Below, piece by piece: positions 49,244-58,388 of a stretch of DNA of 64,000 nt. Below the pieces are notes generated by a model. It made no database searches. It was not told where the DNA came from and was given only the letters and a program-made list of their open reading frames with translations. A program made the translations under genes and the position numbers. This stretch comes from Bacillus sp. Y1 (GTDB lineage: Bacteria > Bacillota > Bacilli > Bacillales > Cytobacillaceae). Every line of letters starts with the position of its first letter. Position 1 is the stretch's first letter. The DNA lies in NCBI RefSeq assembly GCF_003586445.1, contig NZ_CP030028.1:1130501-1194500 (forward strand), written 5' to 3'.

Positions 49244-50610
49244 TTAAAGACCTCTCCTGGCTGCTTAATCGCTTGCTCTGATAAAAAAACACCAAATGCT
49301 AGTGAAAGTTTACGAGTTAATAGGTCAAACTCCTTCATATCGGGGTGCTTAAAGATCGAACGACCTGGTTTTGAATTCGCCTCAAAAAGCCAAACTTTTC
49401 CTTCTCGGTCGACTCCTAAATCAAACCCTATTTCTCCAACAATGCCTTCCATATGATTTTCTAATACATGACTTAGTAGAAGACTAGCCTCGGATAATTT
49501 TTGCAGTAGCTTCTTTTGCTCCTCTTTATCATCAATCACTTCTTCAATTGTTTTTATACAACCACCACTTTTTACATGTGTAGTCACACTTCCAGGTCCA
49601 GCTACTTTTGCTGCAACGGCGGTAACCTTCCAACGGCCATTTTCATCTTTATTGGTGTGAACTCGGAAATCGACTGGACAGCGCTCATGGCGTAGTAAGT
49701 GTATCCCTTGTTGAACAATAAGATGATTTAGCTTGTTATTCGGAAACGAATGCTTCATTAAAGATTCTAATGTTTCAAACTTTCTAAGACGATTGATTCC
49801 ATCGGTATCTCGGAACCGACAATAATAATGATTTTGTTCTCGATCATAAAGGACTTGATAGATTCCAAGACCCAAGCTTCCGTTCATCGGTTTTACATAT
49901 ACATGACCATATAAAGAAAGCATTCTTTCAATCATTGAAAAAGAAGTAAAAGGATGTGTTTCTGGAAGTAGAGAAGAAACAGCGTCAACCGATTCTAGCC
50001 TCTCAAAGACATCTAATTTATTAAAAAAGCCTGGATTATACCAAGGAATTAAATACTCAGATTGCAATCGATCTTTCACTTTTCGTAATGCCGCCTTTTT
50101 CTCGCTCCGTCGGTTTGGGAGTCGATCATAGATGACATTTGGGAACGGCAAAATGATGGATTCCCAACCATTCTTGTGATAGATAAGTCCCTCTATCGTT
50201 CCTTCTTCCCAATTGATATGCTGTTCACCAAAAACAAAGGGGAGAGCTCCAACAAACTTTTTAACAGATAATAACTTGGAAAAGAACATGGACCTTTCCC
50301 CAATCGGCCGCATGGCAAATGGAGTAAAACCAGAGGTAAAAATTCCAATAAGAGGACCAATATGAATGGTCTTTTCTGCAATAAATAGATGAAAGGGAAT
50401 GTCTAAAGATGGGAATTTAATAGCTTCTGCAATGTCAGGGCTAAGAACAAGAGTGTTTTTTCCATCTGGGTGTGGATAGCATGTTACTTGTATCGCAAAT
50501 GTTCCGAAAGAGATACGAGTTGGAGCATGATGATTAGAAAGCTCAGCCGGAAAGTATACAGTACCTCTTTCAAGATGGTCGCTAATGTCAATTCGATATT
50601 GTTTTTTCAT
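49240..50610 (-). CDS. yheD: YheD-like ATP-grasp spore-coat protein
   Basis: A 456-residue protein. An N-terminal domain of about 110 residues is followed by an IGIFTSG segment, the YDRLPNRR element and an ATP-grasp domain with VKPMNGSLGLGIY, VDFRVHTNKD and VWLFEANSKPG. Length and order next to yheC match B. subtilis YheD. AAGGAG lies upstream, inside the 3' end of the previous gene. YheD is reported to form rings around the developing spore. Substrate unknown. Confidence 0.85.
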   Translation of the reverse strand: MKKQYRIDISDHLERGTVYFPAELSNHHAPTRISFGTFAIQVTCYPHPDGKNTLVLSPDIAEAIKFPSLDIPFHLFIAEKTIHIGPLIGIFTSGFTPFAMRPIGERSMFFSKLLSVKKFVGALPFVFGEQHINWEEGTIEGLIYHKNGWESIILPFPNVIYDRLPNRRSEKKAALRKVKDRLQSEYLIPWYNPGFFNKLDVFERLESVDAVSSLLPETHPFTSFSMIERMLSLYGHVYVKPMNGSLGLGIYQVLYDREQNHYYCRFRDTDGINRLRKFETLESLMKHSFPNNKLNHLIVQQGIHLLRHERCPVDFRVHTNKDENGRWKVTAVAAKVAGPGSVTTHVKSGGCIKTIEEVIDDKEEQKKLLQKLSEASLLLSHVLENHMEGIVGEIGFDLGVDREGKVWLFEANSKPGRSIFKHPDMKEFDLLTRKLSLAFGVFLSEQAIKQPGEVFK

Positions 50611-51679
50611 GATTCATCAAACTCCTTTTTTGCTCCATCAGGTGTTTTGCATAAAGGATGGGAGCTAACTCTAACACAGCTTTTACTTCAGGTGTGGTGG
50701 AAACAACTACTTTTCTTCCCGGCTTTGAATTTACGTCAAGTATCCATAGTGATCCATCCTTCGCGATGCCGATATCTACACCGATTTCAAATAAAGGACG
50801 GAAGGTACTTTCTAAAACAGTTGGAAGGAGGGACAAGATATATTGAACTTCTTTTAGAAGAAAAGAAGATGGAGAATTTTCTTTTGACCAGTCCTCAAAG
50901 GTATGAATTTTCCCCCCAGCACTAACATTAGAGACGATAGATCCAACAGAACCTTCACGAATACCTTTGCCACGAACAATCCACTTCCCATGTTGATTCT
51001 TTTGCAGCAATATCCGAAGGTCAAAAGGATGCCCATCCTTATTGGTTAAATGTTTATATGGTTGAATGAGAAATGTTTTCTTCTTTAAAAGAGATTGAAG
51101 CCAAGCTGAAAAAAGTTCTTTTGATTCAAAAATGCGGCTCACATGTTTCTCTTTTTTATCAGTTTCAACAATATATTGATCTTTTTCTTTTTTTATAAAG
51201 TAAATGCCCTTCCCTTGAGAACCATTGATGGGTTTAATAATGGCTGGATTGATATGTGAAAGCGAGTGAATAACTTGATCTGCGTGAGCAACTAGTGCTG
51301 AGTGAAGTAGATAAGGATGGAGCTTTGAATGATTCAAGACATCATAAAGTTCCATTTTGTTTGGAAGACCATAACCTAAAAAGGTTACATCCCTTCGTGT
51401 TTTTAACCAACGTACAATGGAAAGACAACTTTGGGAATGTGTATCATCACCATAAAAGCATCGGTCGTACAAAATATTAGGAAGTGGGAATTCCGCTTCG
51501 ATCCAGCGGGCTTCGCTCGGATTATATTCCTCGCCAACGATAAGTTCTGAAGTTGGTATAATATTCGATGGGACAAATCTAAAGCAACTGATTCCATAGT
51601 TGCTGGCAGCCTGTGCAATTCCACTGAAATAAGAATTTTCATTCCTCAGGTTTAATGTCATGAATCCAAAGGTCAGCAT
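50588..51679 (-). CDS. yheC: YheC-like ATP-grasp spore-coat protein
   Basis: A 363-residue protein, the same length as B. subtilis YheC and with the expected opening (MLTFGFMTLNLRNENSYF). Conserved elements are LPNILYDRCF, IKPINGSQGKGIYF, FDLRILLQKN and LWILDVNSKPG. GGAGGAG precedes the ATG. It overlaps the upstream gene by 41 bp and the downstream yheD-like gene by 23 bp. Confidence 0.85.
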   Translation of the reverse strand: MLTFGFMTLNLRNENSYFSGIAQAASNYGISCFRFVPSNIIPTSELIVGEEYNPSEARWIEAEFPLPNILYDRCFYGDDTHSQSCLSIVRWLKTRRDVTFLGYGLPNKMELYDVLNHSKLHPYLLHSALVAHADQVIHSLSHINPAIIKPINGSQGKGIYFIKKEKDQYIVETDKKEKHVSRIFESKELFSAWLQSLLKKKTFLIQPYKHLTNKDGHPFDLRILLQKNQHGKWIVRGKGIREGSVGSIVSNVSAGGKIHTFEDWSKENSPSSFLLKEVQYILSLLPTVLESTFRPLFEIGVDIGIAKDGSLWILDVNSKPGRKVVVSTTPEVKAVLELAPILYAKHLMEQKRSLMNHEKTISN

Positions 51680-53063
51680 GAGTGTTCTCCTCCAATTCCT
51701 TGCTTTTGTACTCGAAAGCGAGTGCTGTACATAATTCCATAATTGCTCTTGTGGAAGGACGGATTTTAACTTCCTGCTCTTCGAAGTTTTTTGAGGGCTT
51801 TGAGTTTACCTCAATTAGCCAAAGCTTTCCATCCTGATCAATGCCTATATCTAAACCCAGTTCACCGGTTAAACCATCCGTATTTTCACTAATAACAGCT
51901 GCAATTTCCTTGGCTAACTCTTTCATAAGCACGAGTTGCTGGATCGCCACATCTCTTTCAAAGAGTTCAGTTAACGCTTTAATGGGTTTATATGTTTCGC
52001 CACCTCTAGCGATATTGGCTACAAATTGTTTTTCACCTGATATCCTAGCTACTACAGAGGTGACTTTCCATGCATTATAAAGATTTTTGTGACATAATAC
52101 TCTAAAATCAATGTGGCGATTTTTATATAAAAGCAAGGGGATACCCTGCTGAATAATATAAGTTGAATTTTTACGAAAGCGTGAAAACCAATTGAAAAAG
52201 TGCTCAACTTTAGAAAAGGACATGAAATCATCACTTTGTGTTCCAGTTGATACCTTTACGATAAATGAATGACTTTCTTTATATAAATGTAAGATTTTTC
52301 GGCCTTGACTCCCATGAATGGGTTTAATAAATAGGCTCGAATGTTTAGTTAATAATTCAAGGAAATTGGTTTCCGTAAATAGTAATGTTTCTGGGAGATG
52401 TGGTTGCAAATGGTCCTCTTGAATTAACAGTTCATGAACATCCCATTTAGATAAGAAACGGTCATTAAAGAATGGAATATTCAATCTTGTCATTTCGTTT
52501 TTTATTTTATTAAAATAGTCACTTCGCTCCTTTCTTCTTGAGTGAATTCGGTTATAAACTACATCAGGTGGAGGGAATGTATGTTTTTTCCATCCGTCAT
52601 TATAGTAATAGCCACTAATTTCATCTATTGAAAAATCATCACTTTTAAATACGTAAAAAAGTCCACCTGTTTGCTGTGTATGGTAATGAAGTTCCTCGCA
52701 AAATGTATGAACGGACCGAAAATTCGGCTCATGATTCGTTTCCGTGCTGTCTGTCATGAGGGCTACAATAGGACCCACTATTAAGGTGTTAGACTCTTCA
52801 ATAAATTTTGCTAAATACTTTGTTGCCTTATTAGGTATTTTAAAATGTGAGAGTAGGAATGAAGGCAGGTGTACTTCGTTTTTTGGTAAATCAGTAATTT
52901 CCACATAAACTTCTATACACACCCTACCAATCTTTAGAAATATGGTAGGACGTGCTAAAATGTGAAAATAACTTGCTAATGCTCGGCTTATCTGAATACA
53001 ATTTTCTTTTGTTTGAAACGTTTCGGTAGGAATCACCGTAATAGGTAAGTAAGAAGTAGCCAT
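51639..53063 (-). CDS. YheD-like ATP-grasp protein, first gene of the operon
   Basis: A 474-residue paralogue of the yheD-like gene. It has a divergent N-terminal domain, then IVALMTDST, VVYNRIHSRR, IKPIHGSQGRKI, IDFRVLCHKN and LWLIEVNSKPS. The glycine-rich loop reads GSQGRKI rather than GxGKG, so nucleotide handling may differ. I start at ATG 53063 behind AGAGGT; a GTG one codon earlier is possible. A sigma-K-like promoter lies about 45 bp upstream, so the operon is probably expressed in the mother cell. Confidence 0.82.
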   Translation of the reverse strand: MATSYLPITVIPTETFQTKENCIQISRALASYFHILARPTIFLKIGRVCIEVYVEITDLPKNEVHLPSFLLSHFKIPNKATKYLAKFIEESNTLIVGPIVALMTDSTETNHEPNFRSVHTFCEELHYHTQQTGGLFYVFKSDDFSIDEISGYYYNDGWKKHTFPPPDVVYNRIHSRRKERSDYFNKIKNEMTRLNIPFFNDRFLSKWDVHELLIQEDHLQPHLPETLLFTETNFLELLTKHSSLFIKPIHGSQGRKILHLYKESHSFIVKVSTGTQSDDFMSFSKVEHFFNWFSRFRKNSTYIIQQGIPLLLYKNRHIDFRVLCHKNLYNAWKVTSVVARISGEKQFVANIARGGETYKPIKALTELFERDVAIQQLVLMKELAKEIAAVISENTDGLTGELGLDIGIDQDGKLWLIEVNSKPSKNFEEQEVKIRPSTRAIMELCTALAFEYKSKELEENTHADLWIHDIKPEE

Positions 53064-53112
53064 CACGATACCTCTTTCTATTGACCATGTATATGGGCAA
53101 AAGCTGATACGG

Positions 53113-53140
53113 TATCGTATGAAAAAACAAAAACATTTGT
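53113..53140 (-). promoter_or_regulatory. Sigma-K-like promoter of the ATP-grasp operon
   Basis: On the minus strand CATACGATA (53121-53113) fits the -10 pattern CATANNNTA, with AC (53140-53139) 17 bases upstream fitting the short -35. It lies about 50 bp before the first start codon. Sigma-K and sigma-E elements are short, so this is suggestive only. Confidence 0.45.
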
Positions 53141-53168
53141 GAAAATTTTTATGGAAGGTAGATGTTGT

Positions 53169-54308
53169 ATGAATGTAGCAATAACCATAGCCTTTATGGT
53201 TGTCATTGGAGCAGTGATTGGAGGATTTACTAACTCGCTTGCCATTAAAATGCTGTTCCGCCCATATCGAGCGCTTTATATAGGAAAATGGAGAGTGCCG
53301 TTTACTCCTGGATTAATTCCAAAACGAAGAGATGAATTAGCTGAACAAATGGGGAAAATGGTGGTTAATCACCTACTAACTCCTGAAAGTATCCAAAAGA
53401 AATTCTTAAATGAGCAATTCCAGAAGGATATGATAAGAGTTGCTCAAACGGAGCTTGATCAACTGTTAAGAAGCGAGCTTACTTTGGCACAAGTCTTCGA
53501 GCGGCTAGGCTTTAAGCATTTAGAAACAAGTGCATCTGAAAAAATGTCCTTATTTATTCATAAGAAATACGAAGAAGTGATGCCTTGCTTTAGGGAGAAA
53601 CCAATAAAGGTTGTGCTTCCGGAGGAGCTTCAAGAAAAATTAAGTGAAAAGATCCCTGTAATTAGTGAATATATTCTATTAAGGGGTAAGGACTACTTTA
53701 ATAGTGCTGAAGGTCAGCTTAGAGTGGAAAGAATGATTAATGATTTTGTCCGTGAACGAAGTGGGATGTTAGGGAATATGCTACAGATGTTCCTTGGAAA
53801 TGTAAACCTCACAGAAAAGATTCGCCCAGAGATTTTAAAGTTTCTTGAAAATGAGGGTACAAAGGACCTGATAACGACACTCCTTTCAAATGAATGGGAA
53901 AAACTATTAAATAAGAAAACGGAAGAATTTGAGGAGCAATTAGGAAAAGAGCAATTACTACAGCTGATCAATCAAACAGTAAAAAAACTTGTGAAGATGG
54001 ATCAACTTATACAAAAACCTATTTCAGAACTACTTGAAAATAATCGTGCGGACATCATTAACGATTTTGTTCCTGCTGGCTTACGCTTAGTCTTCGACTG
54101 GATCACTGGCCGTATGGAGACAATCCTTGAACGATTACACTTAGCAGAGATTGTAAGAGAGCAAGTCGAAACATTTTCAGTAGAACGGCTTGAGGAAATG
54201 GTATTATCCATTTCAAGAAGTGAATTAAAGATGATCACGTACTTAGGAGCATTGTTAGGAGGAGTTATCGGACTATTCCAAGGCATTGTTGTTCTATTCA
54301 TTGGATAG
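53169..54308 (+). CDS. yheB: YheB, DUF445-family membrane protein
   Basis: A 379-residue protein with a membrane segment at each end (about 1-22 and 358-378) and a long helical domain between (many Leu/Glu heptads), the DUF445 layout. The conserved segment TNSLAIKMLFRPY follows the first helix. I start at ATG 53169 after GGAAGGTAG. It is divergent from the ATP-grasp operon and upstream of yheA. Function unknown. Confidence 0.88.
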   Translation: MNVAITIAFMVVIGAVIGGFTNSLAIKMLFRPYRALYIGKWRVPFTPGLIPKRRDELAEQMGKMVVNHLLTPESIQKKFLNEQFQKDMIRVAQTELDQLLRSELTLAQVFERLGFKHLETSASEKMSLFIHKKYEEVMPCFREKPIKVVLPEELQEKLSEKIPVISEYILLRGKDYFNSAEGQLRVERMINDFVRERSGMLGNMLQMFLGNVNLTEKIRPEILKFLENEGTKDLITTLLSNEWEKLLNKKTEEFEEQLGKEQLLQLINQTVKKLVKMDQLIQKPISELLENNRADIINDFVPAGLRLVFDWITGRMETILERLHLAEIVREQVETFSVERLEEMVLSISRSELKMITYLGALLGGVIGLFQGIVVLFIG

Positions 54309-54376
54309 GGATTATTCGCTTTTTATTGAATTGTTTGGTATAGTTGGAAGGATTTCTTGAAAAGGAGTGTATAAAT

Positions 54377-54730
54377 ATGGCGGTTAATTTACATGATGCA
54401 GCTTATGAATTAGAAAAGGCGATTCGCTCAAGTAATGAATATGCGAGTTTAAAAAGAATCTATGATGAAGTAAACGCTGACCCATCTGCAAAACAAATGT
54501 TTGAGAATTTTCGTAACTTACAGCTTGAATTACAGCAAAAGCAAATGATGGGCCAAGAAATTACTCAAGAGGAAGTTGAGCAGGCACAAAAAACAGTAGC
54601 ACTTGTTCAACAACATGAAAAAATTGCTCAGCTAATGGAAGCTGAACAAAGAATGAGCATGATTATTGGTGAATTAAATCAAATTATTATGAAGCCACTA
54701 GAAGAACTCTATGGAGCTATGGGACAATAG
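54377..54730 (+). CDS. yheA: YheA/YlbF-family helical protein
   Basis: A 117-residue helical protein, the same length as B. subtilis YheA, with the family pattern of DPSAKQMFENFRNLQLELQQK followed by a second coiled helix. YlbF, YmcA and YaaT of this wider family form a complex that affects RNase Y and development, while YheA itself is uncharacterised. AAAGGAG precedes the ATG. It is probably co-transcribed with yheB. Confidence 0.88.
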   Translation: MAVNLHDAAYELEKAIRSSNEYASLKRIYDEVNADPSAKQMFENFRNLQLELQQKQMMGQEITQEEVEQAQKTVALVQQHEKIAQLMEAEQRMSMIIGELNQIIMKPLEELYGAMGQ

Positions 54731-54736
54731 CATCTA

Positions 54737-54770
54737 AAGCACTTTATCTATTTTGATAAAGTGTTTTTTC
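54737..54770 (+). terminator. Terminator after yheA
   Basis: AAGCACTTTATC / GATAAAGTGTTT followed by T residues. Confidence 0.88.
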
Positions 54771-54869
54771 TTTTCGACCAGCAAACTCTGCCTTCTAATT
54801 GTTCTAATTGCCTCGCTGTTTTCATACATGTGATATAAAGGGAAATGATGAAGGTGGGGGGCACTAACT

Positions 54870-55736
54870 ATGATTTATCGTCTGCTTGCTATAAATATAG
54901 ACGGAACGCTTCTTCAATCAAACGGTCGAATCCAAAGGTCAACCAAGGAAGCCGTAGAATATGTCCAGGGAAAGGGAATTTATGTTACGTTAGTGACATC
55001 TAGAAGCTTTGCATCAGCAAAGAAAGTGGCAAAGGCATTAAAGCTCGATTCCTATTTAGTCACACACAGAGGGGCATATATCGCAAGCTCGATGGATCAA
55101 CCGGTATTAGTAAGAAGAATTTCGGAGGATGTCACCTTTGAGCTGGTTCGATTATTAGAAGCCTTTCATTGTCAAATTCGTTTAGTAGATGATCGGTATT
55201 CATTGGCCAATCGCTCAAAAGTTAGCAATAATTTACTAGCAAAAACAGTGTTTTCTTCAGGGGATCCTGTCTTTTACTCACAACAATATGTTGATTCACT
55301 AAGCGATGCAATTTCAGACGAACCATGTAGTCCACCAAAAATTGAAATTTATTTTGAGAGAAAGGAAGACCTTCAGGACGCAAAGAAAGCTATCTACACG
55401 ATGTATGATGAAGTGGATACATTGAAGCTTGATGATCTTCGATTAGAAATTGTACCAAAGGGTGTATCAAAGTTAACGGGTCTTTTATACTTAGGAGAAA
55501 GACTAGGTGTGAAGCGTTCAGAAATGGTTGTTATTGCCGATGCGATGGATGATATAGATATGATTGAAAAGGTTGGATTAGGTGTTGCCATGGGGAATGC
55601 ACCCGTTGAAGTAAAAAAGGCAGCAGATTGGGTCACTCGATCAAATAATGAAAATGGAGTAGGATATGTAGTAAAGGAACACTTTCGTAAGCAACAGCCG
55701 ATTGAGTTTTTAAAGAAAATGAATATTATCAAGTAA
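54870..55736 (+). CDS. yhaX: YhaX-like HAD (Cof) family protein lacking the Asp nucleophile
   Basis: A 288-residue HAD-superfamily IIB protein with cap type C2. Motif I reads AINIDGTLL: the first Asp of DxDGT, the phosphate-accepting nucleophile, is Asn (residue 9). Motif IV reads VIADAMDDIDM instead of GDxxND. Motif II (VTSR) is intact. It is therefore probably not an active phosphatase. The length equals B. subtilis YhaX, which is listed as a spore-coat-associated protein. GGTGGGGG lies upstream. It sits between yheA and hemZ as a single unit. Confidence 0.85.
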   Translation: MIYRLLAINIDGTLLQSNGRIQRSTKEAVEYVQGKGIYVTLVTSRSFASAKKVAKALKLDSYLVTHRGAYIASSMDQPVLVRRISEDVTFELVRLLEAFHCQIRLVDDRYSLANRSKVSNNLLAKTVFSSGDPVFYSQQYVDSLSDAISDEPCSPPKIEIYFERKEDLQDAKKAIYTMYDEVDTLKLDDLRLEIVPKGVSKLTGLLYLGERLGVKRSEMVVIADAMDDIDMIEKVGLGVAMGNAPVEVKKAADWVTRSNNENGVGYVVKEHFRKQQPIEFLKKMNIIK

Positions 55737-55740
55737 TTGG

Positions 55741-55786
55741 AAGGTATGGATCAACGATTGAAAGTTGACCCATACCTTTCATTTTT
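55741..55786 (+). terminator. Terminator after yhaX
   Basis: AAGGTATGGGTCAAC-type inverted repeat (GGTATGGATCAAC / GTTGACCCATACC with one bulge) followed by TTTCATTTTT. Confidence 0.8.
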
Positions 55787-55833
55787 GTACACTTTTAAGG
55801 CAATGAAATAAATTTAACTAAAAGGTGATTGTT

Positions 55834-57345
55834 TTGCAGATTAATATACATGGATTAATGGAAGAGAAATTCCACCGCCCACTTACTAATATAGCTAACC
55901 TATTTTTTGAAGAAACGAAAGTATTCATGGAAAACCATTCGGACCAAGCAGAGTTAACAGTTAATTTTGATTTGCGAGTATCGGATTGGCTTCATGTCCA
56001 AGCTGAAATACCAGGTTCCGAACCACTACATGCAAATTATGAAAAAGCCCTCTCAGATGATCTTTCTCAAAAAGAAAAAGAGAGAATGATTAAACATGCG
56101 ATATCTTATGTATATTTATCTGTTCTACAAACTTATACAGGAATGACACAGAAATGGGGGATTTTAACAGGGATAAGACCAACGAAACTTCTCCACAAGA
56201 TGCTGCATGAAGGGATGCTGAAAGAGAAAGCGCACAAAAAGCTTCAAACGGAGTATATGATTTCTGATGAAAAGATTCAATTAATGCAGAACATCATTGA
56301 TCGTCAATTATCCGTTGTTCCGGACTTGTATCAACTGCAAAATGAAGTGAGCATTTATATTGGTATTCCGTTTTGCCCAACGAAATGTGCTTATTGCACG
56401 TTCCCTGCCTATGCTATTAATGGTAGACAAGGATCTGTGAATTCATTTTTAGGTGGCCTGCATTTTGAAATGAAAAAGATCGGACAATGGTTGAAAGAAA
56501 ATAACGTGAAAATCACCACTGTATATTATGGTGGCGGTACTCCTACAAGTATTACTGCTGAAGAAATGGACATGCTCTATGAAGAAATGTACGAGTCTTT
56601 TCCTGATGTGGCAAATATTCGTGAAGTAACGGTAGAAGCAGGTCGGCCTGATACCATCACACCTGAAAAGCTAGAAGTATTAAAAAAGTGGAATATTGAT
56701 CGAATAAGTATTAATCCACAATCATATATTCAAGAAACATTAAAAGCGATAGGCCGTCATCACACGGTAGAGGAAACGATTGAGAAATTTAAGCTTGCAC
56801 GAAAAATGGAAATGAATAATATTAATATGGACTTAATTATTGGTCTGCCTGGAGAAGGTGTGGAGGAGTTTTCTTATACTCTTCAAGAGACTGAGAAGCT
56901 TATGCCAGAATCGTTAACCGTTCATACCCTTTCCTTTAAACGTGCTTCCGAGATGACGAAAAATAAAGACAAATACAAGGTTGCGGAACGTAGTGAAATT
57001 GAAGAAATGATGGGGCTTGCCGAAAACTGGACGAAAGAACATAATTATGCCCCTTATTATTTGTATAGACAAAAGAATATTCTAGGAAATTTGGAGAATG
57101 TAGGATACGCGCTTCCTAATCAAGAGAGCATTTATAATATAATGATTATGGAAGAACAGCAGACAATCATTGGTTTAGGCTGTGGTGCTGCAAGTAAATT
57201 TATTGAGCCTTCAACGGGAAAGATTACGCAATTTTCAAATCCTAAGGACCCAAAGACATACAACGACTCATATGAGAAATATACAAATGATAAACTAGAA
57301 ATACTCACTAGCTTATTCTCAACCCCAAGCTCTTCTATAAAGTAA
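55834..57345 (+). CDS. hemZ: HemZ, radical-SAM coproporphyrinogen dehydrogenase-like protein
   Basis: A 503-residue radical SAM protein. The [4Fe-4S] motif is FCPTKCAYC (CxxxCxxC), with the GGGTPT segment, VEAGRPDT and the HemN-like C-terminal domain. The N-terminal 160 residues are specific to HemZ. The family acts on coproporphyrinogen III in anaerobic haem synthesis, although activity of HemZ itself is not firmly shown. I start at TTG 55834 because AAAGGTG lies at good spacing before it; a GTG within that site is less likely. No terminator is visible before the repeat array. Confidence 0.9.
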   Translation: MQINIHGLMEEKFHRPLTNIANLFFEETKVFMENHSDQAELTVNFDLRVSDWLHVQAEIPGSEPLHANYEKALSDDLSQKEKERMIKHAISYVYLSVLQTYTGMTQKWGILTGIRPTKLLHKMLHEGMLKEKAHKKLQTEYMISDEKIQLMQNIIDRQLSVVPDLYQLQNEVSIYIGIPFCPTKCAYCTFPAYAINGRQGSVNSFLGGLHFEMKKIGQWLKENNVKITTVYYGGGTPTSITAEEMDMLYEEMYESFPDVANIREVTVEAGRPDTITPEKLEVLKKWNIDRISINPQSYIQETLKAIGRHHTVEETIEKFKLARKMEMNNINMDLIIGLPGEGVEEFSYTLQETEKLMPESLTVHTLSFKRASEMTKNKDKYKVAERSEIEEMMGLAENWTKEHNYAPYYLYRQKNILGNLENVGYALPNQESIYNIMIMEEQQTIIGLGCGAASKFIEPSTGKITQFSNPKDPKTYNDSYEKYTNDKLEILTSLFSTPSSSIK

Positions 57346-57410
57346 GGAATGTACTTAATTTTAGAAGATAGTAAAAACAGTTTGGTTTGATTTGCTATGC
57401 CGGTTGACGG

Positions 57411-57448
57411 TTTCCGCGGGAGGGCCGAGCCCACTTTTCCCGCAGGAA
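57411..57448. repeat. GC-rich palindromic element before the tandem array
   Basis: CCGCGGGA and TCCCGCAGG flank GGGCCGAGCCCAC, forming a foldable element much richer in GC than its surroundings. Similar CCGCGGGA / TCCCGC palindromes are familiar to me as dispersed elements in Bacillaceae genomes. Confidence 0.5.
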
Positions 57449-57489
57449 TCCCTGTATTCGGATTACTAAGGCAATTTCTATCAAGTCCT

Positions 57490-58214
57490 GTCCGAATAAC
57501 CTCGGGATTCGGACTACCAAGTGTAAATTCCTTTGTGGCCTGTCCGAATAACCCTTGGATTTGGACAACCAAAGGCCAAATTCTATCAAGACGAGTCCGA
57601 ATAACCCTTGGATTTGGACAACCAAAGGCCAAATTCATCAAGACGAGTCCGAATAACCCTTGGATTTGAACAACCAAAGGCCAAATTCTATCAAGACGAG
57701 TCCGAATAACCCTTTGATTTGGACAACCAAAGGCCAAATTCATCAAGACGAGTCCGAATAACCCTTGGATTTGGACAACCAAAGGCCAAATTCTATCAAG
57801 ACGAGTCCGAATAACCCTTGGATTCGAACAACCAAAGGCCAAATTCATCAAGACGAGTCCGAATAACCCTTGGATTTGGACAACCAAAGGCCAAATTCTA
57901 TCAAGACGAGTCCGAATAACCCTTTGATTTGGACAACCAAAGGCCAAATTCATCAAGACGAGTCCGAATAACCCTTTGATTCGGACAACCAAAGGCCAAA
58001 TTCTATCAAGACGAGTCCGAATAACCCTTGGATTTGGACAACCAAAGGCCAAATTCATCAAGACGAGTCCGAATAACCCTTGGATTCGAACAACCAAAGG
58101 CCAAATTCATCAAGACGAGTCCGAATAACCCCTGTATTCGGACTATCAAGTGCAAATTCCTTCGTGTCGAGTCCAAATAACTCTGCAATCAGACAACCAA
58201 CAGGCAATCAACCT
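57490..58214. repeat. Tandem repeat array, 52/53-bp units in 105-bp dimers
   Basis: Fourteen units begin with GTCCGAATAAC or a close variant (57490, 57542, 57595, 57647, 57700, 57752, 57805, 57857, 57910, 57962, 58015, 58067, 58119, 58171). The central ten are nearly identical, and the first, last and second-to-last have diverged. Lengths alternate 53 and 52 bp because odd units have AATTCTATCAAG and even units AATTCATCAAG. Each unit holds an inverted repeat GTCCGAAT / ATTTGGAC or ATTCGGAC. The 1 kb between hemZ and the acetyltransferase gene contains no convincing gene. Confidence 0.92.
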
Positions 58215-58325
58215 TATGACAAGAAGGAAATATCAGCTATTTTTTTCTTAATTCGACTTGGTCCTTTTGTTGATGGAGAGAAACCTTAACCTGATTTTGA
58301 TTAGCAATAAGCACATATATTATCA

Positions 58326-58368
58326 AAAAATGGCGTGATAACTGAAAACTATTTACACGCCATTTTCT
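58326..58368 (-). terminator. Terminator of the acetyltransferase gene
   Basis: AAATGGCGTG / CACGCCATTT with a 17-nt loop and TTTTTT on the minus strand. Confidence 0.8.
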
Positions 58369-58388
58369 GTGTTATTTAACTGTTTAAT

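Noticed and set aside
57132-58097. Long minus-strand frame of 321 codons across the tandem array
   Set aside because: It is open only because the 105-bp dimer is a multiple of three and lacks stops in that frame. It runs antisense into hemZ, has no ribosome binding site, and its product is a simple repeat.
57490-58214. CRISPR array
   Set aside because: There are no unique spacers: the whole 52/53-bp unit repeats, and no cas genes are present in the window.
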